This document shows, one piece after another, positions 21,547 to 33,105 of a stretch of 64,000 bases of DNA. A program made the translations under genes and the position numbers. The notes under the pieces are model-generated. The model was not told where the DNA came from. It searched no databases and saw only the letters and a list, made by a program, of their open reading frames with translations. The number at the start of each line of letters is the position of its first letter. Position 1 is the first letter of the stretch. Source of the stretch: Coprinus comatus (Eukaryota > Basidiomycota > Agaricomycetes > Agaricales > Agaricaceae); contig JAWPGT010000003.1 of assembly GCA_034638255.1 (NCBI GenBank), positions 868,001 through 932,000 on the forward strand, read 5' to 3'.

Positions 21547-24075
21547 TTACCATCCAGCGAACAAACCACCAAGCACAGCGGTAGTACCAACGAGCCACCA
21601 ATAGCCATTATTCATGGTTACAATCGCACCATTATTGTTGTTCTGTGAGTTCCCTCCGTTCTGTGTTTGCTCAATTGAGGACTCTGGCAGATCACCGAGG
21701 GCCAGAATATTCTGTTTGCCTAATTCTCCAGATCCAATCATCACTTGTAGGCCGATGGATGGTACACCGTTGACCACGACGAAAACGAACGCAGGTCCAG
21801 GTGCCAAGATGGCTGGGTTGGGTGGAACTTGGCGAACATGCAACGTACCGGTGTTGTTAGCGAAGCCCGTGTATGTATGCTCGAGTTGAACATATCTCTG
21901 GCCCATATTCTGTCATCAAACCAATCATTAGCCATCGATATAGGAGGAGGAAACATGTATTGCACAAAGAAATGACGCACAATCGCATGAGTTGAGAATC
22001 CAGGTCGAATGATAACGACACGAGCAGTTTCAATATTCTCGATATTACCAAACAGGTCTTCTGAATCAAGTTGGATGTCGAAGGTAGGTCCGCCATAAGA
22101 AAGTTGAGATAAGATACCTCTAGGTTGAGGTCTCCTCTCGTTATAGTAAGAAGGATAGAAAAGTTCAGTTCGATATTCAGTGGCATATTTGTAATTCGTG
22201 TTCAAGGGGTCAACAAAGTCCGCGTTCGGGTTAGAACCAGAAACCATAACAGAACCTGTAAAACAAACAAAATAAACTACCATGTTATGAGTTTGTAGTT
22301 CCTATGTCACTCACCATCAGGGAGAAGCACGGCAGAAGAATGGTACATGCGTGGGACTACGCTAGCTTGTAAACCTTCCTGAGACCAACGCTGACCTTCA
22401 GGTGCTTCAGGATCATAGATAGCAGGTATGAGTACTGGATTATCCGCATAGGACTCTCCAATAGCCCAAGAATCTGTTCCATAACCAGCCGTTCCTATAA
22501 TCATTAAGTACCTGCTTGATTCCGAATATCGGTTACCACACTTACCCATTTTCGCTCCATTGATACCCAAAACTCTGCCATCTGGCAACGAGATGAAGCT
22601 CACCATAGACCGCACTTCTGGAAGGGGGTCATCTCTTTGATAGGTGCCGGAAACATCGGGAGTCAATTTGACGCATGACGAGGATGCAGCATATGTTGGG
22701 ATAATGAAACTGGGTGACCTCCAGCTGTACAAAAGTGTAAGCAGAATGAATATGATTGGAAACATAGAAAATGCTTACCGCCTCGGTTCAATATTAGAAC
22801 CACCACAAAATAGAATTGTTGCAGTCCAATTATTGGCAGGAGTCAGTGGTAACATGAGATTGCCAGCGCTGGCAGGATACGTCCGCACGGCATCAGGAAC
22901 ATTGTCCAGTGGGGTTTCTTCGTGAGTATGATAATCAAGCAGAGCCGTGGCCCAATTTGATTGTAATAACAGTTTACCAGAAGGCAGTAACCATGTGAGA
23001 GGGTACAAGTTAGCTGGCAGGGTAGAGGCGATGATATTGGACCTTATTGGCTCCCCTTGGGGTGGATAAAACTCGTAAGTTGGGTTATCTTGATCTGCGC
23101 TGTTTACATAGCCGCCCCATCTACAACCACCAAGCTGTATATTGATATAACGTAAAAGTTAAATGGACATTGTAGAGTAATGTTGCGAATTTACTCACGA
23201 TAATCATAGTCCCATCTTCAAGAGTTTCGCTACCGAAAGCTCAGATTAGAACAGGAACCGTCGCCGGGAATCAAATACTTACAGTGTAGGGTACCATCGT
23301 TGGCCAGACTTGAATGGGGAAAGGGACCAATCACAGTTTCCATCGTCACAAGGAGTCAACAATCTGGAGAGGTATGGTGAGTATCGCCGCATAGTACGAA
23401 TTACGTTGGTTCTAACCGTATTCTAGAGCAAGGACATCAGAAGAAGTGCTTGAAATAGCACATATGCACATCAAACTCACGATTCTCTGCCATCTGGATC
23501 ATCATACGGACCGCCGCCGTCCTGCGAAGCTGCTGGTTGACCACCATAAGTGACCGCTTGATTCCCACCAACATTCAACCACGTTCCATTGCCAAGGACA
23601 TTTCCACCCTATGGAAACTTGAGTATAATTATACAGAAGTAAAGGATCAACTAACTGCACAGAAGGAGTTTGTTCGGGCGTCCATTGCTCGTTGAGTGTT
23701 CCCTCCAACCGCCCATTCTGTTTGATGAAAGCCAAGGTCAACATCACTCCCATACCCGACAATATTTTACAACATACCAGAGGCCCATGCAGGATGGCCC
23801 TTTATACGGGTAGGATTATTTTCGACCTTATCAACAAAGTACACCTTATCTGAAGTACCAACAAACAGCTGTTTGATATATGTTTAGTCGACATTTCGAG
23901 GGAGCGGATGTGACGTGCGTACCTGCTGGGCACTGACAAGACTGTCACCGATGATCTCGAAGCCATTGATATTCCCTATACGCAATGGTTGACCTGGGGG
24001 TGGGAGGGCGTTTTGAGCGGTGACCAAAGATGCCAGGAGACACAGGGGTGCGAAAGGACCCAGCAGAGCCTGCAT
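21547..24075 (-). CDS. Copper radical oxidase (glyoxal oxidase/galactose oxidase-like, AA5_1 type)
   Basis: Signal peptide at the start (LLGPFAPLCLLASLVTA) and a hydrophobic C-terminal segment (WWLVGTTAVLGGLFAGW), suggesting membrane or GPI attachment. About ten introns. All residues of the Tyr-Cys copper site are visible: the cross-link Cys in TNSFCAGGNVLGNGTW, its Tyr in RWYPTLETLEDGT, the axial Tyr and first His in PRMYHSSAVLLPDG, and the second His in RPGFSTHA. The family oxidises aldehydes or alcohols and makes extracellular H2O2 that feeds peroxidases in lignocellulose decay. Substrate not predictable. Frame intact, ending at TAA 21547-21549. Confidence 0.9.
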
Positions 24076-26233
24076 GAGAAACAGAGAAAGAGAAAGAAAG
24101 GAGGGACGAGAAGAAGAGAAGAGGGACTGGATAATATAAACAAGTTTGTTGACACAGAATGTCTATTTGCGGCGTCAGCGGCCACTAAAACGATGGCCAG
24201 CGGTTCATACAATAACGCGCAGATCGAGATCCGGCCTTATCCCTTTTGGGCTGTCTACAAATTCAACTCTTGTGCTGGTCTAGGCAGGGCTGGCAGGACC
24301 CAGCTACTGGACCCCTCGTCCTGTTTCCAGTTGTCGTTGTCTCCACTGCTCTCTAGCATGTTCTTAAACCGTTGTTATGACACCTCATTTCTGCATTATT
24401 TGCAGCCATCCAAAATACATCCAATTTCTTCACATGTCGAGTCTATTTTTAACTTATCACCCGAATTTGCACTCCTTCGGCTAGACTTGGGCTAGATAAA
24501 TACTTCCTTCTTTCTCACAACACGTCTTCTGAGGCTTTTGGGTGCTAATAACCTCATAAGCATTATCTGTTGTTGCGCAGAACACAAGCACAAGAAGTTG
24601 TAGTTGGGTCAGAAATCATATTGACAGTACCTAAAACATTGCCGTACTTGATGGGTTATTGTCGCCGTACATTAAGTAAAGGTACCTTTTTGCATTGTTG
24701 TATTACCTTGTATTAACTATAGTACTAATTACAGTGCAATACATGGCCGGGAGAAGCCAGCTGGCCACTGATGTTTCACCAATATCCAAAGCAATACAGT
24801 AATGCGTCACGATGGAATAGTGATACTCTGGGCGGTCTGGGTCTTCCGTTCCGAATGTTTAAGTAATACATTATATTGCTATCAAACCCATTCGCATTTA
24901 CATATCTGAACATGAACACATCCGTTTTTGCACTGAAACGGTCACAAAGGGCAACAGAAGCCGTCTTACTGTCTAAATTACTTATATCAATGCAGACTTC
25001 CGTGTTGTTCGCATTTCCGGTAAAATGTTACATTCCCATCTTCTGTGGTAGAAGAGGTGTGGAGACCAAATGGGAAACTGCAAGGTGCATATCATTGCAC
25101 TGCTAAGCTGCCAATGACAATGATAACTATAGAGTACATTGTACAATGCAACTCACCAAGACGTACAGCTTTAATTACGGTTGATTACGGTCCAAGCGAT
25201 ATTTCTCTGAGACATTGGAATCGGCCCGCGTGTTTCTGGGTTATTCCCGAGTTAACTACGCGAAACCCGAGGCTATTAGCAGCGTCATACATCGTGTTGA
25301 GGGGTATTGTCGTATCTTTAGTACTAATCAACGCTATGCGTATGATTAAAAATACACGACTTAAAATAACACATTCCGGATGTTACGCGAATATTTGAAT
25401 TTCGCCGATCCAAAGCCTTATATAAGACAATGGCAATTTCGAATATACCCCACCACAACGTAGATGCATATTGGTCCTTCAGGCTCCTGTGTGCCCGAAA
25501 TTCAGGCGCTTATATCTCTGTCGGCCTTCGGACCCCTTTCCTCAAAATCCCAAATCCAAGTCCATGGTTCAATGTTCAGATCGATACATAGTGATACGTA
25601 CTTAGACAGTATGTTACAATCTGTCAAGTGCCAAAGAGGTAGTAGTCAAGTCAGACAAAGTTAAGTGTTTGGTCCGGTCATGTCGGGAAGTATTTCTGGT
25701 GCAAACTGGCACGAGGATGACGACCCTGTGTTCTACCAATAAAAGAATGTATTAGTAACTAGATCAACCAACTTTGAAAGATAAGGATAAGGATCTCTTA
25801 AACTTTGAGTCACCAGGGGTTTATACGTTGTTGCTGGATTGGTCCTAATTCAAAGAATGTACTCAGAATGTGACCATGGGTGGAAACAAGTGCCTATTGG
25901 TGCCTGTAATATGGGGTGAAAAAAGGTAAACTTTGATTGATTGATCCCAGTTTGAATATCCAATCGTGGCGATGATCTCACTAATACGTCATCAAGTATG
26001 GGGAAGGCTGGCAGGTCGCGGAAGGTGTATGCAGTGTTTAATGCCTTATAGTGTTGCCAAAGACTTAGTGAGATACTCTTGAACTAATGGCTTAAATCTT
26101 AAGTGTGATACAGTCGACTATAAAATGACGTAATCAATTAAGTGGTGATTTGCGTGGGCAAAATAAGGGTACGCGCATTACATAATACAAGGTGTACGCC
26201 TGCGATCATTGCAGCCGAAGGATTTAGGGTTAA
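24076..26233. other. 2.1 kb gene-poor gap
   Basis: Apart from the probable copper radical oxidase promoter at its left end, no gene, terminal repeat or transposase remnant was recognised. The open frames at 23989-24495, 24876-25106 and 25045-25398 have no family resemblance and no consistent exon structure. Confidence 0.45.
24129..24140 (-). promoter_or_regulatory. TATA-like element of the copper radical oxidase gene
   Basis: On the minus strand TTTATATTATCC lies about 55 bp before the ATG at 24075. It is the best TATA-like match in the upstream 200 bp. Assignment rests on position and sequence only. Confidence 0.35.
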
Positions 26234-28010
26234 ATGCAAGCAACCATAGATGCCTCCGCTCTGAAACGTATGGAAAAACTTCTAGAACTCAGACTATTAC
26301 GCTCACCCAATTAGCATTACAGCGTTTACACGGGCACTAACATCTCTCTCTCGTTACGGGGACGAACTAACAATATATGCTACACCTGATCACATATCCC
26401 TATCAACCACCAACTCCTCTAAATCCGCATACTGTCGCTTCAGATATGAGAAAGATTTCTTCTCAAGATATCATATCGGACAACCTCGACAAAGAAATGT
26501 CTTTGACGATGACGAAGTAAAGGTGATCTCAAATGTTACTGGACAATTGTTGACCAAGGTGATGTCCCCCTTGCTGAAAACACCCGATATATACTAAAAA
26601 AGGCACACAGAACTTACTTTCTATTCTAAAGCACCGCACGGTAGAAAAGGCCGTTGAGCGATGTGAGCTCTCTGTTGTCGAGGGGACACAAGAGGAGCAA
26701 GGAGGTGGATCTGACGATGAGATCGATGGTTTGGAAAGCAAACTGATACTGAAGTTGATATGCAAGCATGGTATATGCATCTCTACTTATGCACCGCTCC
26801 TCTAACGTTGACAACTAGGCGTTATCAAAACACATAGATTGTTGTTGTCTATTCCCACTTCATTAATGGCACCTGGTGTTCCAGAAGCCAACCACGAAGC
26901 TCGAGTAATGATAGGACCTTCTTCACTTCGGCATATGCTAGAGCATTTTCCAATCCAGAAAGGAGCCAAGGCGGACCCACAGCTGATTTGGAGTTTTGGT
27001 GAATCTGAAGTCAGTTTGAAAACTTCTGAAAGCTCGATGGATAAAGGTAAGCTCCGAAACGAGACTTTATCAGAATATCACTGATTATAGTAGGTAAAGG
27101 CCAGATCTCGACAGAACTAACTATCAGTGCCGAAGAATTTGAAGTATATGACATATATGCATCCCCACTCGTTATTGCTTTTCATTTGCGGGAATTCAAC
27201 GTTGGTTCTAATATTTTGGTTACATTATATGCCCTGACACAAACTTCTGTAGGCAACTATTGCTTTCGCTGATGCTATGTCTCTCCCTTTAGAAATGCGA
27301 TTCACAGATCCGGCAGCTCCATTGTTCATTGATATTGAACACGACTCTGGGCAAGGACTCTTCGTGATTTCGACTAGCCAAGTTGCTGGAGCACTAGTTC
27401 CGGCGTCTCAAAGTAACTACCAACCACTATCTAATAGAAAGCGAGACCGCGAAGAGACCCCTCTTGATGTGCAGCGACCCAAAAGGACAGTGAAGATAGT
27501 GCATCGTGTTGAAGCGAGCTCGGTAGCGGGATCCCGTCAAACTTCTCACATACCAGAATCTATGCCTCCGCCTTCTCTACCGCGCCCTTCGCTTGCTGCA
27601 GCCGGGACTCTTTCGGGTGCTCGTTCAGTAACTCCAAGGATACAAGAAAAGCAACAACAGGAACCACTTTTTCTACCATCATCTCAATTATCTGTTTCTG
27701 AGAATAATTTCTTGAAAGAGGCCGGACTGGGTGATATTGGGACTGTGGAAGAGCTGAATGCTCTTCTAGAAGACGAAGGAGAAGAAGTTGACTTTTCTGC
27801 GTCCCAAATACAAAGAATGGAATCAAATACTGATCAAAATGCAATGCAAATTGATCAAGTGTCTGACACGTTCGAGGTTATCGACGAGCTAGATTTTGGT
27901 TTTGGTCCTACACAACCGGAACAACGAGTTTGTTATTTTTTTCACAATTGTGTTAATCTCATTTTTGACAAATTTTACTACAGGGATTTCAACCGCTTTT
28001 CACAGACTAA
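26234..28010 (+). CDS. RAD9: Checkpoint clamp subunit Rad9 (9-1-1 complex)
   Basis: The ATG at 26234 starts MQATIDASALK; after a short intron comes PFTRALTSLSRYGDELTIYA, the typical Rad9 opening. The PCNA-like fold continues through FRYEKDFFSRY, a KTHRLLLSIP segment and QLIWSFGESEV, to SAEEFEVYDI ... AIAF-type strand and PLEMRFTDPAAPLFIDI. The last ~170 residues are the phosphorylatable, disordered tail, ending across an intron in GFQPLFTD, like the C-terminal motif of Rad9 homologues. Rad9 is loaded on damaged DNA with Rad1 and Hus1 and activates ATR-type signalling. At least six introns; frame intact. Converges with the F-box gene, 59 bp apart. Confidence 0.9.
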
Positions 28011-28069
28011 AAGATATCCAGTCTACGAATTTACCCAACCCGATTCAAATGTTACTTTTTACGAAAATA

Positions 28070-29575
28070 TCAGAATAAAACATCGTGCTCATCCAAATAC
28101 AACCGGCCTGCTGGCCAAGTATCTTGTCTGTCGTTCCACTCTTCAATAACAACATTATCACGATCCTTGGCTACTTCTCTATCTTCATCATCCTCCCCCA
28201 ACACATCTTCAACATCCATAATGCCCATGCGAACCTGGCAAAGAGGATATCCAAGCCTCCAACGTTCGTTTATAATCCTTTTAGTGGTCTTTCTCGCTTC
28301 GGCCATATTTGCATCGAAAACAAGAGTTAATGATCGTAAATGGGGCCATGCAATGTCACCGGAAATATCATTGTATAACATAGAAGCCCTATCGGTCTTT
28401 ATGGAAAGAATTGAGGTGAAGTTTGTGAGGGTGGGAAGAATTGTGAAAATATGTTTGTATGCAATTGGGGATAATTCAGAGTTGCGGATGGAAAGTGATC
28501 TTAGGTGGGAGAATATTGGAGGGTTTTCCCCGAGTTGGATATTTGATGAACCTTGGAGCGTCGGGTAGGCTCGAGAGTTAAAGGGATGTTGTTGAAGGGT
28601 ATCCAGATCGCATTCGCGGATATCTTTCAGCACTAAGCTTGTTAGTTTTGGTGTATCCGCGGAAAGCAAAACCTGGTATACGAGCCCTCCTACCCCACAA
28701 ATTCTCAACGAGAGGAGTTCCGGAAATAGAAGTATGGGGTAGCTAGTGTCTGGGGAAGAGAACGGCGTCCCATCCCCCGGATCTATATCCCCATGTATTG
28801 AGAGATGCTGAAGGGAAGGGCAATGTTGAGTGATAGTGTATATCGCGGCACGTGTGAAAGGGATTTTTATGGTCTGGTCTAAATGTAGCACCTTCAATGA
28901 AGAAGGGAAGCGCCGATCTACCACATAAATTGCGAGACCTCGTAGTCGAAGGAAAGCAAGTTTGTGTGCATGGTTTAACAAAACTTTAGCGGGTTTGCAT
29001 CGTGGTGGTGGAGGTAGTGGTAATCGACAAGTGAGGTCTTCATGATAATCCAATACGAGGGACATGTATGTCAACGTTTCCATTGGGCCATCCCCAGCTA
29101 ACCATTTCATGATTGATTCGAGAACAATCTTAACCCAATTACACTCTGCTCTGAGAGAAAGTCTTTCCCATCTAGGTGATTGTTCCATGGTCAACTCGAG
29201 TATCTGACTCCAAATTTGTCTCTCATCATCACTAGGTAATACCCTCTTTTCACCATTATCTCCGTGGCAGGGTAGGTCAATCCTCAATTGTAAAGGCTTG
29301 TTAGATGACCGTTCGAGGTAAGTTTGGGTGTAAGTGAGTAAATGTTGTGGTTGTGAGTTAATGTGGGGATGATTGGTGATATAAATGGATGTCCATAATG
29401 CAGGAGTGCTCAAAGCAACATAACGAAGTGTTGAGTTGACATGACAAACAAGGACTTGAAAAGGTAATGGTCTATGGTTTGGTTCCGTTAGAGTTTCTTC
29501 TCTGTTCCTTTCTTGGTTTTCTACACCCAGAATCATGATGTAGGACAATAATTCAGGACATAAATCGCCTAGCAT
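28070..29575 (-). CDS. F-box-like / leucine-rich repeat protein
   Basis: Single-exon frame of 501 residues. The N-terminal ~60 residues (LCPELLSYIMILGVE ... LVCHVNSTLRYVALSTPALWTSI) match the basidiomycete F-box pattern, which recruits Skp1. The rest holds irregular leucine-rich repeats (e.g. HLRSLSIRNSELS, FPELLSLRICGVGG, SLQHLSIHGD). Such proteins form very large, fast-evolving families in mushrooms and are thought to choose ubiquitination targets. The acidic C-terminus (DVEDVLGEDDEDREV) lies next to the Rad9 3' end on the opposite strand. No specific target can be named. Confidence 0.82.
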   Translation of the reverse strand: MLGDLCPELLSYIMILGVENQERNREETLTEPNHRPLPFQVLVCHVNSTLRYVALSTPALWTSIYITNHPHINSQPQHLLTYTQTYLERSSNKPLQLRIDLPCHGDNGEKRVLPSDDERQIWSQILELTMEQSPRWERLSLRAECNWVKIVLESIMKWLAGDGPMETLTYMSLVLDYHEDLTCRLPLPPPPRCKPAKVLLNHAHKLAFLRLRGLAIYVVDRRFPSSLKVLHLDQTIKIPFTRAAIYTITQHCPSLQHLSIHGDIDPGDGTPFSSPDTSYPILLFPELLSLRICGVGGLVYQVLLSADTPKLTSLVLKDIRECDLDTLQQHPFNSRAYPTLQGSSNIQLGENPPIFSHLRSLSIRNSELSPIAYKHIFTILPTLTNFTSILSIKTDRASMLYNDISGDIAWPHLRSLTLVFDANMAEARKTTKRIINERWRLGYPLCQVRMGIMDVEDVLGEDDEDREVAKDRDNVVIEEWNDRQDTWPAGRLYLDEHDVLF

Positions 29576-30844
29576 AGTTTTTTTTTTTTTGTAAAAAAGG
29601 GTTGAGTGTTAGTGGACAGTGGGGATATGGAATGAATGAGTTTAAAAAAGTTGTTATAAACGGGTTCATAAGTACCAAGAGATTTCGGCTCATCCGCTTG
29701 TCGCCGCGATATTTGACCTTAGGACCTAAATTAAACACTGAGGACCTGAGCCGTGGTGTCGTGTAATTACAAGAGAAAAGGTTATGAGACATAAGCTCCG
29801 CTCATCTGTAACTTAAGAAAAGACCGATCAAGTTTTCGGACTACCTGCTCGGCACCCGAACATGAGGCCACTTACCCCGCTTGAAAATAGTTTAATACTA
29901 TTCTTCCAGTAAATGTACTGTGTGGTTTTATACATATACCCAATTAGCATCCTCCACTCTATTAATAATTACACGGGGAGAAAAGGAAGTGAGTTCATCG
30001 TATGTAAACCCTCCTTTGGGGTCTCTGGGAAGTTATATTTTTGTGAGGACATCGTCTCTCACAACGTAGATCAACCATTGATCCAACATGATGACACCGA
30101 AGACCTACCAACCTTACAGTTGCAACGTGCAACGATGACATGACACGAAGTGCCTGATAGCTCATTTAATACTGTAGAATTCCTGGCATTACTATTGCAT
30201 ATAAAAGATACACATGTTGTAGGGTAGAAAATTAGGAATCCATAACCGCTTCAGTGTACCTCCCTGCGTGAATTCCTTTTTCATTCTCATCTCGTTAGTG
30301 AAGGTGAAACGTGAAAACGTTGCTCCTTACAATTTTCAAGTTCAGATTATTGAATTCGGGCGGGTTTATCATCACCAAAAGTTAAAAGGAGGGAAGTCAC
30401 CAAAATTTCTCCACACCTTTTAAATTTAAATTTACTTATTATGTTGTTGAGAGTGTAGTTGGTCTATTATAGAACACACCTGAACATGCTCTTCTGGGTG
30501 CGAAAAAAAGGAAGGGAATTTTGGGCTTTTTGTTCCGTCTTGGACATGGCCAGACCCAGGGCCCATAGGTCGGTCCAGGTCATGGGAGTGGGAGTTCGGT
30601 AAAACAATGCCTTAAAATCCTGGCTTGTGACCAAGCAGCGAAGGCCGACCGTTCAGGATCTAATATTTTAAGACCAAGGAGTGTGGACGTGGCTCATGCT
30701 TCCGAGTCAAGATGACTAGAAGCAGTTGTTCTCTTCAACCAATCACACCCCAGTGGAGCGTGCTCGAAGAAGGAATGTAACTTTTTTAGCAGTCAATCTT
30801 TTGTATACTATATAATAGATATACAATGACACAAAAATGTTCAT
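29576..30844. other. 1.3 kb spacer, no gene recognised
   Basis: Between the F-box gene start and the 3' end of the FMN-binding protein gene. The frame at 29913-30143 has no resemblance or exon structure. Nothing repetitive beyond short A/T tracts. Confidence 0.45.
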
Positions 30845-31717
30845 TTAATTCTTGGTGCTGGTGGCTTTGATCTGCGAACGTAGCAATGGTCAACCTCGAC
30901 ATGTCACAAAAGCCGCTGCAAAGACTTACTTCTTTGGGGGACAATTTTCGTAATTCTCCAGGAGATGCAACACCACCAGTCAACGAATCAATGCCAATTT
31001 CAACGGCGCGCATGACCTTGCCTTCTGTTGGGTGATAATATTGTACTTCCTCGGGCACGACCTCGATAACTGAGACTCGAGGATCGGTTTCATCACCTTT
31101 GTGGACACCATCCTTGAGATCTCCGAACCAGGCGGAAGTACTAGGAATATCGCAAGGGGTTAGCGGAAAGGAAAAACAGATATAGCAAACCACCAACCCT
31201 TTTGCCCAATACTTCTTGACCAAGTCCCGATCATTGGAAATCTTGGCCTTTCCAGCAATTCTAACAGTGGCGGAAACATCCTTCAGCATATCTATTGTGA
31301 AGGGACAAGGAGGAATGAACATACGATGCCCATGCGGTGGTGTTCGGATTCAAAAAAGCAACATTGACATTATCGTCGAACTTAAGTTCTTCGAATTTGT
31401 GAGACGCGTTGTTAGACAAAAAAACGAATTTCAGATGATCATCTTCGTTAGCTGTGTTTTGTATCAGGTGGTAATCATAATTAAGAAGCTGGCTAGAACA
31501 GACAGAAAGCAGGAACCATGGCCCTGGAATGTAGACGCCCTTCAGCGGAACGGGTAGTGAGCATAGCCGTCTGGGTTGCTTTCATGATCTTCCTGAGACC
31601 TAGATATTATGTAGACCTTGATGTATGAGCATGTATGAATGAAATAAACGTACCAGCAATTTTCTCCTTGGTGTCGGCGTCGGTCATGGAGACCTGAGCT
31701 GTGTATGGATCGAGCAT
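30845..31717 (-). CDS. FMN-binding split-barrel protein (pyridoxamine 5'-phosphate oxidase-like, BLI-3/general stress protein 26 type)
   Basis: Starts MLDPYTAQVSMTDAD at 31717 (a second ATG at 31687 is possible). The core reads KATQTAMLTTRSAEGRLHSR, then DDHLKFVFLSNNASHK and NVNVAFLNPNTTAWAS; through a roughly 60-bp intron it continues IAGKAKISNDRDLVKKYWAKG and TSAWFGDLKDG. This is the typical order of fungal BLI-3-like proteins. The last exon is IKATSTKN with stop at 30845-30847. In Neurospora bli-3 is blue-light induced; light control here is not shown by the sequence. The binding of FMN is inferred from the family. Confidence 0.85.
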
Positions 31718-32244
31718 GTTGATGTGAAAGGTATGTAAGAAAGAATGAAGAGGAAGCAGAGATGGTTTTTATGGGATTTAGGGACTGACGTCGTTGCGGG
31801 GATTGACGTCATCAGTGACGTGAAGAATTCAGAGGCAGACCTGTATTTGCTGCTCTAGACGACGGTGGCCTTTATTTGAACGCTTTGATTCGGCCTCTAT
31901 CTGAACACTGTCGATGTCATGCAATGGTCAGCTTCCGACAATGTCTGCGTCCATCGGCGTACCACCACGGGAAGGTTGGATCACAGATCACAGCACAGCA
32001 TAATGCAATATAGCCAAAGAAAAGGAAATAATATATAGGCGAGGAATTAAGGCTGTATACGACGACATGTCTTCTATCCTGTCCGGTATGAGAGTGGGTG
32101 ATGGCAGGGGTGATATAGTATACACCGTCATGAGGGCAATTAAACGCGACGTTTTCGTGTTGAGGTAAGAGCCAAAAAATGGCGAAATGTAAACCAAGTG
32201 AGAGAGAGCAATAAAGCAATAAAATGCATAATAAGATGAGGGAG
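31718..32244. other. Spacer between TIM17 3' end and the split-barrel gene promoter
   Basis: About 530 bp. Contains two repeated TGACGTC-like sites (near 31788 and 31806), which resemble ATF/CREB-type half sites, in the promoter of the split-barrel gene. No gene seen. Confidence 0.4.
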
Positions 32245-32925
32245 CTACTGTGAGGGCTGCTGTGGTGTCATTCCTGCGGGCACTGGAACGGATCATCAGC
32301 GCTGAGAAAGGAAAAAGGTGGCGTGGGCTTACGTGGGGCCATTTGCGGTCGCTGGCCTTCGCTGAAGACTCGAGAAATCAAGACACCGACACCCTCGAAA
32401 ACACCTAATAGAATACCACATGCAATAGCTGACCCTAAAGCCGATTTCGGACCACCTGGAAGCAGGATCAAAATTTGACGGGACAAGTTCACACAAGCGA
32501 CGACTTACTTCGTGCTGCCAGACAGCCACCAGTCATGAAACCCGAAAGAATAGCATTCCACGCGTCCTCCTTCTGCCGCCAGCCTTTGATAGCACAGTCA
32601 AAGGTAGAGAACATACCACCCCAGACACCGAAATTACCGCCGGTAACCGGGGCTCGCGCCTTGATTGATGACATTGCGCCTACCAGACGTTCTCCCTGAG
32701 TAGATATGAGCTGTGTTGAACGTAGACCGCCAAAGAGGAATGTACCCGAGGCGAATTCCTAGCACCCTTGATACCATACCAAATACCGCCACCGACGGCA
32801 CCCATAGAGAAAGCACCACCAAAGTCATTAAGAATCACCCATGGGCTGTGGAACGCGTAAGTCGAGATATGGGATGGCCAAAAGGACACGTACCATGGGT
32901 CGCGAGTGTGATCAGCATGGGACAT
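32245..32925 (-). CDS. TIM17: Mitochondrial inner-membrane translocase subunit Tim17
   Basis: [10 protein letters not shown] splices into [20 protein letters not shown], the Tim17 N-terminus with its conserved DPCP and GGAF...Gxx[31 protein letters not shown] and the four hydrophobic segments follow, to the end of the Tim17/22/23 fold at [11 protein letters not shown]. Tim17 forms the path for presequence proteins in the TIM23 complex. At least five exons. The last junction is uncertain: the favoured acceptor gives a short tail (TPQQPSQ) ending at 32245; an upstream acceptor would give a longer one. Divergent from the zinc-finger gene, 180 bp apart. Confidence 0.92.
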
Positions 32926-33105
32926 GATTTAGAGGTGTCGAGTGGTATGAGAAGTATGAGCTGACGAAGGGGTAGGGCTGTGAAGAAACTTTTCTGACAG
33001 CACGTGTGGGGAGTCACGTGGTATGTTAACGCGAGATCTACCTTGTTGTGTTTGAATGGGATAGTTTTTGAGAGACTGGTAGCAGAACGGCCAGGCGTGG
33101 AACCA
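32926..33105. promoter_or_regulatory. Bidirectional promoter interval TIM17 / zf-4CXXC_R1 gene
   Basis: Only 180 bp separate the two divergent start codons. The interval holds two CACGTG-type E-box motifs (near 33000 and 33013: CAGCACGTGTGG and GTCACGTGGT). Shared control of both genes is inference. Confidence 0.5.

Noticed and set aside
23989..24495. 168-codon open frame on the plus strand over the copper radical oxidase start
   Set aside because: It overlaps the signal peptide exon and promoter of that gene antisense and shows no recognisable protein pattern.
24876..25398. Possible transposon remnant or gene in the 24-26 kb gap
   Set aside because: No terminal repeats, no transposase or reverse transcriptase motifs, no exon structure.
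31917..32296. Two minus-strand frames after TIM17
   Set aside because: They are downstream of the TIM17 stop and arise from the 3' UTR; one could only be coding if an alternative last acceptor is used.
33004..33105. Upstream ATG for the chromatin protein gene
   Set aside because: It lies inside the short divergent promoter and adds 34 residues unlike the Ser/Pro-rich start; the ATG at 33106 fits better.
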